In this document: positions 1 to 8,396 of the stretch, one piece after another
Layout: each line of letters starts with the position of its first letter
Position numbering within the stretch: position 1 is the stretch's first letter
Source of the DNA: Rosistilla ulvae
GTDB lineage: Bacteria; Planctomycetota; Planctomycetia; Pirellulales; Pirellulaceae
DNA length: 64,000 nt
Assembly (NCBI RefSeq): GCF_007741475.1
Contig: NZ_CP036261.1
Coordinates: 3,162,001 to 3,226,000 of the forward strand
Direction of reading: 5' to 3'
Made by a program: the position numbers and the translations under genes
Notes under the pieces: model-generated
What the model saw: only the letters and a program-made list of their open reading frames with translations
Told to the model about the DNA's origin: nothing
Databases searched by the model: none

Positions 1-524
1 ATGATCGGGATCACGGTTCGACCCAGCTTCTGCGCCATCAACGCCATCTGGATGAATTCATCATCCTTGAAACCGTTGCAGACGATCGGCATCGATTCGT
101 CACCCATCGCCACGACGGCTAACAACTCCGGTTTGCTGCCCGCTTCGAGTCCAAAACCGAATTCGCGACCGTATTCGACGACCTTGCGGATCACGTCGCG
201 CTGTTGGTTGACTTTGACAGGGTAGACCAACCGGTAGTCCCCCTTGTAATCACACGACTCGATCGCCGATGCGAAACAATCATGGATCTCTCGCAAGCGA
301 TCGCGGATGATGCCGTTGAAACGGAGCAAGACAGGCAGTTCGAGGCCGCGGTGTTCGATCCGTTCGATCAAAGACTTCAGGTCGATCGAGCGCTCCGGAT
401 CTCGGTCGGGATGGACCGCCAGCGTTCCTTCGGGGCTGACCGAGAAATATCCCGCTCCCCAACGCGGAACGTCGTACAGTTCGCTCGCGTCGTCGATGGT
501 CCAGGGTGCCGGAGGCTCGTTCAT
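1..524 (-). CDS. speA: Biosynthetic arginine decarboxylase, N-terminal part (cut by window edge)
   Basis: Reading the minus strand from the ATG at 524 gives an open frame that leaves the window at base 1, so about 174 N-terminal residues are visible. The frame contains YPVKVNQQRDVI, in which the lysine (about residue 104) is the PLP-binding lysine of the alanine-racemase-fold barrel. It is followed by FGLEAGSKPELLAV and IVCNGFKDDEF, both hallmarks of SpeA-type arginine decarboxylases. The enzyme would convert L-arginine to agmatine and CO2, the first step of putrescine synthesis. The gene is divergent from the DUF1501 gene at 851, so its promoter should lie in 525-850. The C-terminal two thirds are outside the window and cannot be judged. 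Confidence 0.9.
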   Translation of the reverse strand, partial: MNEPPAPWTIDDASELYDVPRWGAGYFSVSPEGTLAVHPDRDPERSIDLKSLIERIEHRGLELPVLLRFNGIIRDRLREIHDCFASAIESCDYKGDYRLVYPVKVNQQRDVIRKVVEYGREFGFGLEAGSKPELLAVVAMGDESMPIVCNGFKDDEFIQMALMAQKLGRTVIPI

Positions 525-850
525 TGGCTGCTCTAATGTTGAAGGGGAAGGTGGATGGTGGGCAGCTGGGAACAGCCGCGTGCCTAGATCGATCTGGTCT
601 GCAAACGGCGGATGTAATTCGCCCCGTCGCCCCGTATCGTCATGCGTTTTGACGAGGGAGAAAAGGGGGCAATGCGTGGTTGCCCAAGATTTCTGGCCCG
701 CGGACCGCTACAAGGCCTATTTCGTGCCCCGTCATTCGGCAAACCGAGCCGCGGGAAGCTGTCAAAAGATTGCTTTCTGGCTGCCGGTTCTTTACGCTGG
801 AACCGATTCGGCGAACCGACAGGTCGCTCGACAGCTATTCACTTATCGAT
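525..850. other. Divergent intergenic region speA / DUF1501
   Basis: These 326 bases separate two outward-reading genes and should hold promoters for both. I see no RNA gene, strong hairpin or repeat. An open frame runs through it upstream of 851 but has no recognisable protein features. Confidence 0.4.
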
Positions 851-2191
851 ATGAAGGCTCCTCTGATGAACTGGTACAAGGATGCGGTTTCACGCCGGGC
901 GATGATGCAGTTGGCCGCCTGGCAGTCGTTTGGCGTCAGTGTGCTCTCGTTTGCCGGAGGACGATTAAAGGCTGACGACCCGTTTGCTGAGTACTCCGAC
1001 GCAGCGATCGCGGCCAAACAGGCGGGCGCGCAACCGCCGGGATCCAAATCGTCGGGGAAACGCCGCTTGATCTATCTTTTCAACGCCGGTGCGATGAGCC
1101 ATGTCGACACGTTCGACCCCAAGCCAGGGACCGATTCGCAGGGGCCTTTGGGAGCGATCGCGACCAATATCCCTGGCGTTCAGTTTGGGGAATCGTTGCC
1201 GAAGCTGGCGAGCATGGCCGACAAGCTGGCGGTGATTCGTTCGATGTCGACCGAAACTGGGGCTCACGGTCCCGGCAGCTATCTGATGCGAACCGGTTAC
1301 AAGGAGATCGCCAGCACGCGGCATCCGGGAATCGGTGCGTGGATGCAGCGGTTCAACGGCCGGATCCATCCCGCCCTGCCGCCGAGTGTCAATATCGGCG
1401 GGGGGATCGGCCCCGGTTACCTGGGCGCCAAATTTGCTCCGGTGCCGATTGGCGATCCCAATCGCGGTTTGCAGAACACCAGCGGCCCCGATTATTTGGC
1501 CGACGATCAATTCATGCGTCGGATGTATTTGAGCGCGGCGTTGGATCGCGAATTCCGCGGCAGGGTTCGGCGGAAAGAGGTCGACGGTTACGACGATCTG
1601 TATCGCGAAGCGATTCGTTTGCTCAAGAGCGACGATCTGAAGGCTTTCGATTTGGGGCTCGAATCGGACGAAGCCAAAGCGCGATATGGCAATTCGAAGA
1701 TCGGACGCGGATGTTTGTTGGCGCGGCGGTTGGTCGAAAGCGACGTTCAGTATGTGGAAGTGCAGTCCGGCGGCTGGGACATGCACAACGATATCGCCGA
1801 CGCGATGTCAACTCGCGGTGCCGAACTGGATCAAGCGTTGAGTGCGTTGATCGAAGACCTGACCGCCAGCGGATTGATTCAGGAGACGACGATCGTCGTT
1901 GCGACCGAGTTTGGCCGCAATCCATCGATCAACCAAAACGCCGGCCGCGATCATCATCCGGCCGTCTTTTCGTGTGCCATGGCGGGGGCGGGCGTGCGGC
2001 CGGGAACGATTTTGGGATCGAGCGATTCCAAAGGCTATCTGGTCGACGAATACCAGGTCTCGGTCCCCGATTTCATGGCGACGATCGGCAAGGCGCTGGG
2101 GATTCCCGTCGACAAAGAGATTCACAGTCCCGATGGCCGGCCGTTTACGTTTGCCAACGGCGGGGTTGCGATCGACGAAGTGCTCGCCTGA
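851..2191 (+). CDS. DUF1501 domain-containing secreted protein
   Basis: The 446-residue product belongs to the DUF1501 family, which is strongly expanded in planctomycetes and related to the alkaline phosphatase/sulfatase fold. Its biochemical role is not established. The start is set at the ATG at 851; an alternative is the ATG at 866 (MNWYKDAVSRR). Near the N-terminus SRRAMMQLAAW resembles a Tat signal. Family motifs are visible: LFNAGAMSHVDTFDPK, GPLG, ARRLVESDVQYVEV with a following GGWDMHND, and VVATEFGRNP with a downstream RDHHP. DUF1501 genes usually sit beside a PSD1/PSCyt1 (DUF1549/DUF1553) gene, as at 41876-46005, but no such partner is next to this copy. Confidence 0.85.
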   Translation: MKAPLMNWYKDAVSRRAMMQLAAWQSFGVSVLSFAGGRLKADDPFAEYSDAAIAAKQAGAQPPGSKSSGKRRLIYLFNAGAMSHVDTFDPKPGTDSQGPLGAIATNIPGVQFGESLPKLASMADKLAVIRSMSTETGAHGPGSYLMRTGYKEIASTRHPGIGAWMQRFNGRIHPALPPSVNIGGGIGPGYLGAKFAPVPIGDPNRGLQNTSGPDYLADDQFMRRMYLSAALDREFRGRVRRKEVDGYDDLYREAIRLLKSDDLKAFDLGLESDEAKARYGNSKIGRGCLLARRLVESDVQYVEVQSGGWDMHNDIADAMSTRGAELDQALSALIEDLTASGLIQETTIVVATEFGRNPSINQNAGRDHHPAVFSCAMAGAGVRPGTILGSSDSKGYLVDEYQVSVPDFMATIGKALGIPVDKEIHSPDGRPFTFANGGVAIDEVLA

Positions 2192-2233
2192 CGCTGCGGC
2201 CTTTCCATCCCATCGGAATTCGATCGATCCGAG

Positions 2234-2254
2234 TCCGCCGTCAGGCGGATTGTT
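2234..2254. terminator. Hairpin between convergent genes
   Basis: A 6-bp stem TCCGCC/GGCGGA (2234-2239 and 2244-2249) with a GTCA loop is followed by TTGTT. It lies between the DUF1501 stop and the convergent pseudouridine synthase, where a terminator is expected. The T-tract is weak. Confidence 0.4.
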
Positions 2255-2275
2255 GGGGGAAGGCGGGGCGAATCG

Positions 2276-3220
2276 CTAGCGGCGACGTTGTTGGCTGGCG
2301 ATAAACTTTGCCATGGCCGAGGGCATCGGCGATTCCAACATCATCTCTTCGCCGCTGACCGGATGGACAAATCCCAGGCTCTTGGCGTGCAATGCGATCC
2401 GTTTCCGGATCCAACGCTCGTGGCGGGCGTCTTCCTTGCGGTACCGCGGATCGCCTAGTACCGGGTGGCGAGCGTCGGCAAAATGGACCCGGATCTGATT
2501 TCGTTTGCCCGTTTCCAGCTGGACTTCGACAAGCGTCGTGTCGAACATGCGATCGATCACGCGGTAGTGTGTGATCGCCAGTTCGGACTTCTCCGACGGC
2601 GGAGCGACGTATCGATCCAGGTTGTTTCCGGTCGCCAGATGAGACCGAAAGGTCCCCTCGTCGGATTGCATCACTCCAGCGACGATGGCCGAATAGATCC
2701 GTTGCGGCTTGCGTTGTTTGAATTGTTGAATCAACGCCTCGGCGACGTCCAGCTGTTTGCCGAAGACCAACAGCCCGCTGACCTCGCGATCGAGTCGGTG
2801 GACGACACACGCTTCGCGCTTCTTTCGCGAATGGCTCAGATAGATAGAGACCCGTTCGACCAACGTGTTGCGGTCGTTGTTGTTGTCTGTCGGCACGGTT
2901 AACGATCCGGCCGATTTATCGACGACGATCAGATAATCGTCTTCGTAGGCGACGGTAAAGGTGCGGTCTTCCCAACGTTTCTTCTTTTCGTGGTATCGCT
3001 GGTGCTGATCGTACCGCAACGAAACCTCATCACCGACCGAAACCGTGGCTCCGATCGACGTGCAGGTCTTGCCGTTGATCGAGACGCAACCGTGGTCGAC
3101 CATGCCGCGCACCTGGCTGCGCGATGCTTTGGATAAATCCCGCACGACCAAATCGACTCGCCCCGCATCTTGCTCGCTAACCTTCGTCGAAACCGTCGTC
3201 ATCGCCATGTTGGAATTCAA
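2276..3220 (-). CDS. RluA-family RNA pseudouridine synthase
   Basis: The 314-residue protein isomerises specific uridines in RNA to pseudouridine. An S4 RNA-binding domain occupies about residues 20-70 (SRSQVRGMVDHGCVSINGK). The catalytic domain follows, with the family motif VVHRLDREVSGLLVF; the aspartate of HRLDR (about residue 144) is the catalytic nucleophile. Later motifs VEVQLETGKRNQIRVHF and HPVLGDPRY are typical of RluC/RluD-type enzymes. Which rRNA position it modifies cannot be told from sequence. The ATG at 3220 is used; a second ATG lies five codons in. Confidence 0.88.
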   Translation of the reverse strand: MNSNMAMTTVSTKVSEQDAGRVDLVVRDLSKASRSQVRGMVDHGCVSINGKTCTSIGATVSVGDEVSLRYDQHQRYHEKKKRWEDRTFTVAYEDDYLIVVDKSAGSLTVPTDNNNDRNTLVERVSIYLSHSRKKREACVVHRLDREVSGLLVFGKQLDVAEALIQQFKQRKPQRIYSAIVAGVMQSDEGTFRSHLATGNNLDRYVAPPSEKSELAITHYRVIDRMFDTTLVEVQLETGKRNQIRVHFADARHPVLGDPRYRKEDARHERWIRKRIALHAKSLGFVHPVSGEEMMLESPMPSAMAKFIASQQRRR

Positions 3221-3485
3221 TCGCTGGGGTGGTTGGGCTCACGTGTTGTTTTTCGCGTGCCGCTTCTTTGATTTGAATCCCCAAGCCTAGATCAAGTTAC
3301 TTTCGAACACCAGTAGTTCCCGATCGCGAAGGCTGGGGTAGCTGGGGATTGGGCGTAGGATTAGGGGGAATGTGCCTGTCGATTACAATCTCGCTTGCAG
3401 ACCATCCCGATGGGGGAGGTTGATCGGGAAGCTAAATTCGCCCTGGGATGGGGCCGACGTGGCCGTGCCAAAGGAAAGCCTCGAA

Positions 3486-3646
3486 GGTATAACCACAATA
3501 CCGTTCAACGAAGCGTAGTGGACGAGGTTACGAGTCCTTTTGCATCAGACCAAATGGCTGGGACTCGCAACCTCGTCCACTACATCCCGCCGCTAATTCT
3601 CTCGACGGTCCGAGGCTCCTTCGTTGAACGGTATTGGGTATAACCA
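3486..3646. mobile_element. MITE-like nested inverted-repeat element with 10-bp flanking direct repeats
   Basis: The 141-bp element (3496-3636) begins CAATACCGTTCAACGAAG and ends with its exact 18-bp reverse complement (3619-3636). It is bounded on both sides by the 10-mer GGTATAACCA (3486-3495 and 3637-3646), as expected for a target-site duplication. Inside is a second palindrome of 23-bp arms matching at 22 positions (3515-3537 and 3561-3583; core GTAGTGGACGAGGTT). No protein is encoded, so any movement would need a transposase in trans. The element lies in a 522-base non-coding stretch (3221-3742) in which I see nothing else. Direct and inverted repeats are seen; mobility is inferred. Confidence 0.75.
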
Positions 3647-3742
3647 GGACTGAAGCGGTGTTTGCCATCGCGTCCATTCTTCCGGCACGCCCAGTGGCGG
3701 TTGGTTTGCAAGACGCGGCGACCGCGGTTGGTCGGGACGCAG

Positions 3743-4486
3743 ATGCGGATTTGCCTTAGAAAAGGTAGCGCGACAGGAATTGAAAGCGATTGTGTTTTGT
3801 CTGAACCAGAATCCCACGACGAAGAAACGCCGCCGTATCATCTGAGCCACGATGCGCTGATCGTTCCCTACGAACGGCTCAGCGATGGCGAGGAACTGGC
3901 CAATGCGATCACCCACGGAAGTGGTTGTGCCGCCGCGATCATCGCGACCGGGTGGGTGGTGGCCACGCATCCGATGTCCCCAGCGGTGCTGATCGGTTTT
4001 TTGGTTTACGCGGCCTCGCTGGCGTTCGTCTTTTTGATGTCGACTATTTCGCACGTCGTGACCGATCCGGCGCGGTTGCACTTGGCGCGCGCCTGGGACC
4101 AAGGTGCTATCTATCTATTGATCGCAGGAACCTATACGCCTGGCGTGGTTGCGTTTGCGGGGTCGGGGATCCGGCCGTGGTTGCTGTTGGCAATTTGGTT
4201 GTTGGCCGGGTTTGGCTTTTTCTCCAAAGTGGTCGGCAAGCATCAGGTACACGCGATCGACACCTGGACCTATATCGCATTGGGCTGGTTCCCGGCGATG
4301 GTCTTGGCTCCCGGGGTGACGTTGGACTACTTTCTGTGGATGCTAGCTGGCGGGCTGGCTTATTCGCTGGGCGTCTGTTTTCTGTTAAACGACTCCAAGG
4401 TCCGCTATTTCCATGCGGTTTGGCATCTGTTGGTGATCGTTGCCGCAGCGATTCACTACTACGCCATCTATTCGTTGGCGCTCTAA
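3743..4486 (+). CDS. Hemolysin III / PAQR-type membrane protein
   Basis: The 247-residue product is a seven-helix-type integral membrane protein of the hemolysin III (YqfA/TrhA, PAQR) family. After a charged N-terminus, YERLSDGEELANAITHGSG is the typical family entry, followed by about seven hydrophobic helices. Conserved metal-site residues are present: the SxxSH pattern in LMSTISHVV and the histidines of YFHAVWHLLV. Related bacterial proteins have been linked to membrane energetics or cytolysis, but the function here is unknown. The start is uncertain: the ATG at 3743 has a GGGA upstream, but homologues often begin closer to YERLSD. Confidence 0.82.
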   Translation: MRICLRKGSATGIESDCVLSEPESHDEETPPYHLSHDALIVPYERLSDGEELANAITHGSGCAAAIIATGWVVATHPMSPAVLIGFLVYAASLAFVFLMSTISHVVTDPARLHLARAWDQGAIYLLIAGTYTPGVVAFAGSGIRPWLLLAIWLLAGFGFFSKVVGKHQVHAIDTWTYIALGWFPAMVLAPGVTLDYFLWMLAGGLAYSLGVCFLLNDSKVRYFHAVWHLLVIVAAAIHYYAIYSLAL

Positions 4487-4591
4487 CGCGTCGGCCACAA
4501 GGTTTGCCTAAAGCTCCCGCTCCGCACAACCGATACAGACAACACGGAAAGACTTCGTTTGGTTTGTCACTTTGTTTCGGGAAACGTCCAG

Positions 4592-4924
4592 ATGCGCGGA
4601 CTGCTAGCTTGTACTGCTCTTGTTGGACTGACACTGTTGGGCGGTTGCCGAATTTGCGGCAGCGACGATGACTGCGCCTATCCAGCCTATGGCGGCAGTT
4701 GGGAGCGGACCAATCGCAACCATGGTCGCGTCGGCAGCGTTTTTGCACCGGCGGGAGCGAAGGTTGCGGGGTACGCAGCGCCACAGCCGGTCTTCATCGA
4801 ACCAGCCCGATCCGAACCGACGCAGTCGACAGTGCCGGACGCGCCAAGCTTGCTGGACGATCTGGAAAGCGAAATGCCCGAACTGCAACAGCCGGCCCCG
4901 TTGGGCGACATCGACCAAGCCTAA
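4592..4924 (+). CDS. Small putative lipoprotein
   Basis: The 110-residue protein starts with a lipoprotein signal peptide: MRGLLACTALVGLTLLGGC, with lipobox LGGC placing the lipidated cysteine at residue 19. Two more cysteines follow closely (CRICGSDDDC). The rest is polar, proline-rich and probably disordered, ending in an acidic stretch LLDDLESEMPEL. I recognise no domain. It lies 105 bases after the hemolysin III gene and could share its transcript. Confidence 0.6.
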   Translation: MRGLLACTALVGLTLLGGCRICGSDDDCAYPAYGGSWERTNRNHGRVGSVFAPAGAKVAGYAAPQPVFIEPARSEPTQSTVPDAPSLLDDLESEMPELQQPAPLGDIDQA

Positions 4925-4931
4925 TTTAGAA

Positions 4932-5052
4932 CGCCGGCGATCGATTGCGCCGGCGATTGATGCAACCGTCGGCCAGGGTGATCGAGCGGTGGGAAGTCGC
5001 CGGGCGTCTGCGCGGTTGCGAAAGCTTGGTCTAGTCTCCGCCAGCTGGCGGA
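4932..5052. terminator. Two palindromes between convergent genes
   Basis: An 8-bp stem CGCCGGCG (4932-4939 with 4948-4955) lies just after the lipoprotein stop. A perfect 16-bp palindrome TCCGCCAGCTGGCGGA (5037-5052) lies just after the stop of the convergent epimerase. Each is placed to end transcription of one gene. Neither has a T-tract. Confidence 0.4.
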
Positions 5053-5057
5053 AATGC

Positions 5058-6023
5058 TCAAGCGGAGAAAGAGTCGGCGACGTCGCGGATGATTTTTTCC
5101 AGGTCGCGGGTCGGTTGATAACCGATCAGATCGGCGGCTCGCTGAAGACACGGGACGCGTCGCTGCATGTCCTCGAATCCGTCGCCATACGCTTCGTCGT
5201 AGGCGATGTGTTGGATCTCGCTGGTGCTGCCGGTCCATTGGATCACCCGCTGTGCCAGCTGATTGATCGAAACCTCTTCGTTATTGCCGATGTTCACGAC
5301 TTGGCCGTAACAGTCGGCGTTGGACATGATTTTTACCAACGCCCCAACGACGTCGGCAACGTGCGCAAAGCAACGGCATTGATTGCCGTCGCCGTGCACG
5401 ACCAGCGGATTTCCTTTTAGAGCGGCTTGGACGAAGTTTGGGACAACCATCCCGTACTGTCCGGTTTGCCGCGGTCCCACGGTGTTAAACAGTCGCACGA
5501 TCGCGACCGGCAGGTGGGTCTCGCGGTGATGCGCCAGGGCCAGGAATTCGTCGAGTGTTTTGGAACAGGCGTAGGCCCACCGATGGCGGCTGGTCGCTCC
5601 GGTCACGAGATCGTCATCTTCGTGAAACGGGATTTTGGATCCTTTGCCGTAGACCTCGCTGGTGCTTGTGATCAACACGGGGCGGCGGAATCGGCTGCAG
5701 TGTCGCAGCACGATCTCGGTCCCGCCGACAATGGTTTCGATCGTCTTGACCGGTTGGTCAATGATCAATTTGACCCCGACGGCCGAGGCGAGATGGTAGA
5801 CGACGTCCGACTTTTGGATCAGATCAGCGATCAACGATTCATTAAAAACCGTGTCGATGATGATCTCGACATCGCTGCGAGATTCGAGCCCGGCGATGTT
5901 TTCGAAGCGACCGGTGGAGAGGTCGTCGACGATCGTTACCTGCATCCCCGCCGCGAGCAGTTGCTCGGCAAGATGGCTGCCGATAAACCCCGCCCCGCCA
6001 GTAATCAAAGCTCGTTTGGGCAT
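5058..6023 (-). CDS. NAD-dependent nucleotide-sugar epimerase/dehydratase (extended SDR)
   Basis: The 321-residue protein is an extended short-chain dehydrogenase acting on NDP-sugars. The Rossmann motif GGAGFIG is at residues 9-15, with the NAD ribose-binding acidic pair in IVDDLSTG. The catalytic triad is visible: TSTSEVYG (about 119-126) and YACSK with Tyr151/Lys155. RLFNTVGPRQTG and VHGDGNQCRCFAHVADVV are typical of UDP-glucose 4-epimerases and UDP-glucuronate decarboxylase-type enzymes. The exact substrate cannot be assigned. It lies 74 bases downstream of the CapD-like gene on the same strand, suggesting one polysaccharide-precursor operon. Confidence 0.88.
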   Translation of the reverse strand: MPKRALITGGAGFIGSHLAEQLLAAGMQVTIVDDLSTGRFENIAGLESRSDVEIIIDTVFNESLIADLIQKSDVVYHLASAVGVKLIIDQPVKTIETIVGGTEIVLRHCSRFRRPVLITSTSEVYGKGSKIPFHEDDDLVTGATSRHRWAYACSKTLDEFLALAHHRETHLPVAIVRLFNTVGPRQTGQYGMVVPNFVQAALKGNPLVVHGDGNQCRCFAHVADVVGALVKIMSNADCYGQVVNIGNNEEVSINQLAQRVIQWTGSTSEIQHIAYDEAYGDGFEDMQRRVPCLQRAADLIGYQPTRDLEKIIRDVADSFSA

Positions 6024-6097
6024 CAGAGTCTATCGGGTTGCAAGGTCGGAGGATAAGGGAACCGCGTCCCACCCCGCTGTGATGCACCGGTCGATAA

Positions 6098-8044
6098 TTA
6101 GGCGGCTCGACTTGCGGTCGCTTGCAATTTCGATCGGGCTGCCGCGGTTTGGGGCAACGACGCGTCGTATTGATATCGCGGCACGATCGTTTTCAGTTTG
6201 TTCCGAATCGCTGTCGAATCGGATTCCGCAGCAGCGACCAGCTCGGCGATATGTTTGATTACGTCCTTGAGGGCCAATTGTTCGCTTTCGGCGATCAAGA
6301 TTTTCGGATGGACCGTCTGCAGGCGTTTCTCGTCGTCAATATATAGTTCTTCGTAGAGTTTCTCGCCAGGACGCAAGCCGGTGAATTTCAGTTCGATGTC
6401 CTTGTGGACTTCCAAACCGGACAGGCGGATCAGGTCTTCGGCGAGCGAGACGATCTTGACCGGTTGGCCCATGTCGAGCACGAAGATCTCCCCGCCGCGG
6501 CCCATCGCCCCGGCTTGGATCACCAGCTGGCTGGCTTCGGGAATCGTCATGAAGTACCGCGTCATGTCGGGGTGCGTGATCGTGACCGGGCCTCCGTTGG
6601 CGATCTGTTGACGGAAGGTTGGCACGACACTGCCAGCGGATCCGAGCACGTTGCCGAAGCGAACGGTCACGAAACGACAATTGGAATGGGATGCTTTTGC
6701 CTGCACGTAAAGTTCCGCCACGCGTTTGCAGCAGCCCATCACGCTTGTTGGGTTGACCGCTTTGTCGGTCGAAATCATCACAAACGATTCGACATCGTAT
6801 AGATGCGCTAGATCGACCAGTCCGCAGGTCGCCTTGGTGATGTTTTTGACAGCTTCGGAAGGGTGTTGTTCCATAAGCGGCACGTGCTTGTAGGCGGCCG
6901 CATGGAACATGATCGCGGGACGGTGTTCGGAAACGATCTCACGCATCCGGTCGGGATCGGTGATGTCGCCGACGATCACTTCGACAGTTCCTGCGTCGAT
7001 CGCGTCCTGCAGTTCGTTGCCCAAGTGGAACTGGCCGGTTTCGGAGCGATCGACCAGGAGCAATTTTTGGGGAGCAAATTTCAGCAACTGGCGTGCGATC
7101 TCCGAACCGATCGATCCGCAACTGCCGGTGACCATCAGGACTCGATTGGATAGCCAGCTGTTGAGTTGTTCTTGGTCGAGGTTGACCGCATCGCGGCCCA
7201 GCAGATCTTCGATATCGACCTCGCGAGGGTGGAAGTCGACTTGGCCGGCGACGATCCGGCTGACGCTGGGGATCACTCGCACGTTGATGTCGTGCTGTTG
7301 GCAATCGTTGACCACCGCTCGGAGGTCTACGGGCGAAAGCTCGCCGTCGACCAGCAGGACGGTTTCGACGCTGTGTGAATGTGCCGCCGCAACGATTCCT
7401 TGCAGCGTGGCGACCACGGGGACTCCGTTGATCTCGCGGCCGACCATTCGCGGCTTCTGGGCGACGATCCCCACAACTTGAAAGTTGGGTTCGGCGCCGC
7501 TGCGAATCGCTCGCAAAAACGCTTCGCCAGTCTTGTTCAGCCCCACGATCAGTACGCGAGTTTGCGAATCGGTGGTTCGGGGGGCGGTCGATTTGCGTTC
7601 CCGAAGGACCCGCCGCACCGAGAGCATGCTGCCCACGAAAATCGTTGTCAGGCAAGCATCGATCACGATGATGCTGCGCGGCAGCAGGCCGGTGTGGCGG
7701 AACATCGAATCGGCGAGCGCTAGGAAGGCAGCGCTGACCGCGGTGGCGCGAGCCAAGCGAAGCAGGTCGAGAAAGGATACGTAATCGTGCCAGGCTCGTG
7801 TCATACGCAACAGGCCAAAGACACCGATCTTGATTGCAACGGCAACTGGAACCACCAATTGCATCTCGGCCAGGTAGGTGGTGAATGTGGCCGATTCAAA
7901 TCGCAACCAATAGGCGCAGATCGTCGCCATGGCAAACGCGGGGGTCAGGAAAAGAGCCCCTGAAAAACGCGAGCGGAATCTGGCAACCCAAGGGGACCGG
8001 GAGATTTCTCTAATATGTTGACGGATCGGTTTGCGGTCGACCAT
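6098..8044 (-). CDS. FlaA1/CapD-like polysaccharide biosynthesis protein (NDP-sugar 4,6-dehydratase)
   Basis: The 648-residue protein has about four N-terminal membrane helices, then a CoA-binding-like Rossmann domain (RVLIVGLNKTGEAFLRAI) and a C-terminal SDR domain with TGSCGSIGSE (about residues 306-315). The FlaA1/PglF signature STDKAVNPTSVMG followed by CKRVAE supplies the catalytic lysine; methionine stands in for the usual tyrosine, as is normal in this subfamily. Such enzymes make 4-keto-6-deoxy sugars from UDP-GlcNAc for capsule, O-antigen or glycan synthesis. The start is set at the ATG at 8044, which has GAGG five bases upstream; an in-frame TTG at 8083 is less likely. Confidence 0.88.
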   Translation of the reverse strand: MVDRKPIRQHIREISRSPWVARFRSRFSGALFLTPAFAMATICAYWLRFESATFTTYLAEMQLVVPVAVAIKIGVFGLLRMTRAWHDYVSFLDLLRLARATAVSAAFLALADSMFRHTGLLPRSIIVIDACLTTIFVGSMLSVRRVLRERKSTAPRTTDSQTRVLIVGLNKTGEAFLRAIRSGAEPNFQVVGIVAQKPRMVGREINGVPVVATLQGIVAAAHSHSVETVLLVDGELSPVDLRAVVNDCQQHDINVRVIPSVSRIVAGQVDFHPREVDIEDLLGRDAVNLDQEQLNSWLSNRVLMVTGSCGSIGSEIARQLLKFAPQKLLLVDRSETGQFHLGNELQDAIDAGTVEVIVGDITDPDRMREIVSEHRPAIMFHAAAYKHVPLMEQHPSEAVKNITKATCGLVDLAHLYDVESFVMISTDKAVNPTSVMGCCKRVAELYVQAKASHSNCRFVTVRFGNVLGSAGSVVPTFRQQIANGGPVTITHPDMTRYFMTIPEASQLVIQAGAMGRGGEIFVLDMGQPVKIVSLAEDLIRLSGLEVHKDIELKFTGLRPGEKLYEELYIDDEKRLQTVHPKILIAESEQLALKDVIKHIAELVAAAESDSTAIRNKLKTIVPRYQYDASLPQTAAARSKLQATASRAA

Positions 8045-8396
8045 CGCTGCCTCGAATGATTTTACTGGTTGGGAGGGCTGCAAGGAGCCTTGCCTGCAGG
8101 TGGGAAAAACAGAGTTTTTTGTGAGTCGCCCGGTTTCAATCTCCGGCCGGGGCGAAAACGCCGCTGTACCCCACTCTTTGCGGCGGGAGTCTAAGAATTT
8201 GTGAGGGCCCGATACAAGGTCACTTCCTTGCGATAATCAAAGCGTCACCACCAAAGGGGAGGTTGGGGGTCAGAGTTGGCTTCCGTTGGCAAACGGTTTC
8301 CTGTATAAAAGCGGACAACGCCGTTAGCCGGTACTTTGGATTGAAAGAGACCAGACGGCTAACCCGCTTCGATTGCCCGAAGAGCCAACCAATACA
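8045..8396. other. Divergent intergenic region with possible promoter and leader hairpin
   Basis: This 352-base stretch separates the minus-strand CapD-like gene from the plus-strand RG-rich gene. A TATAAA at 8304-8309 could be a -10 box for the latter. Downstream in its leader, GTTAGCCG (8323-8330) and CGGCTAAC (8356-8363) are complementary and could form a hairpin about 33 bases before the start codon. No RNA family was recognised. Confidence 0.4.
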
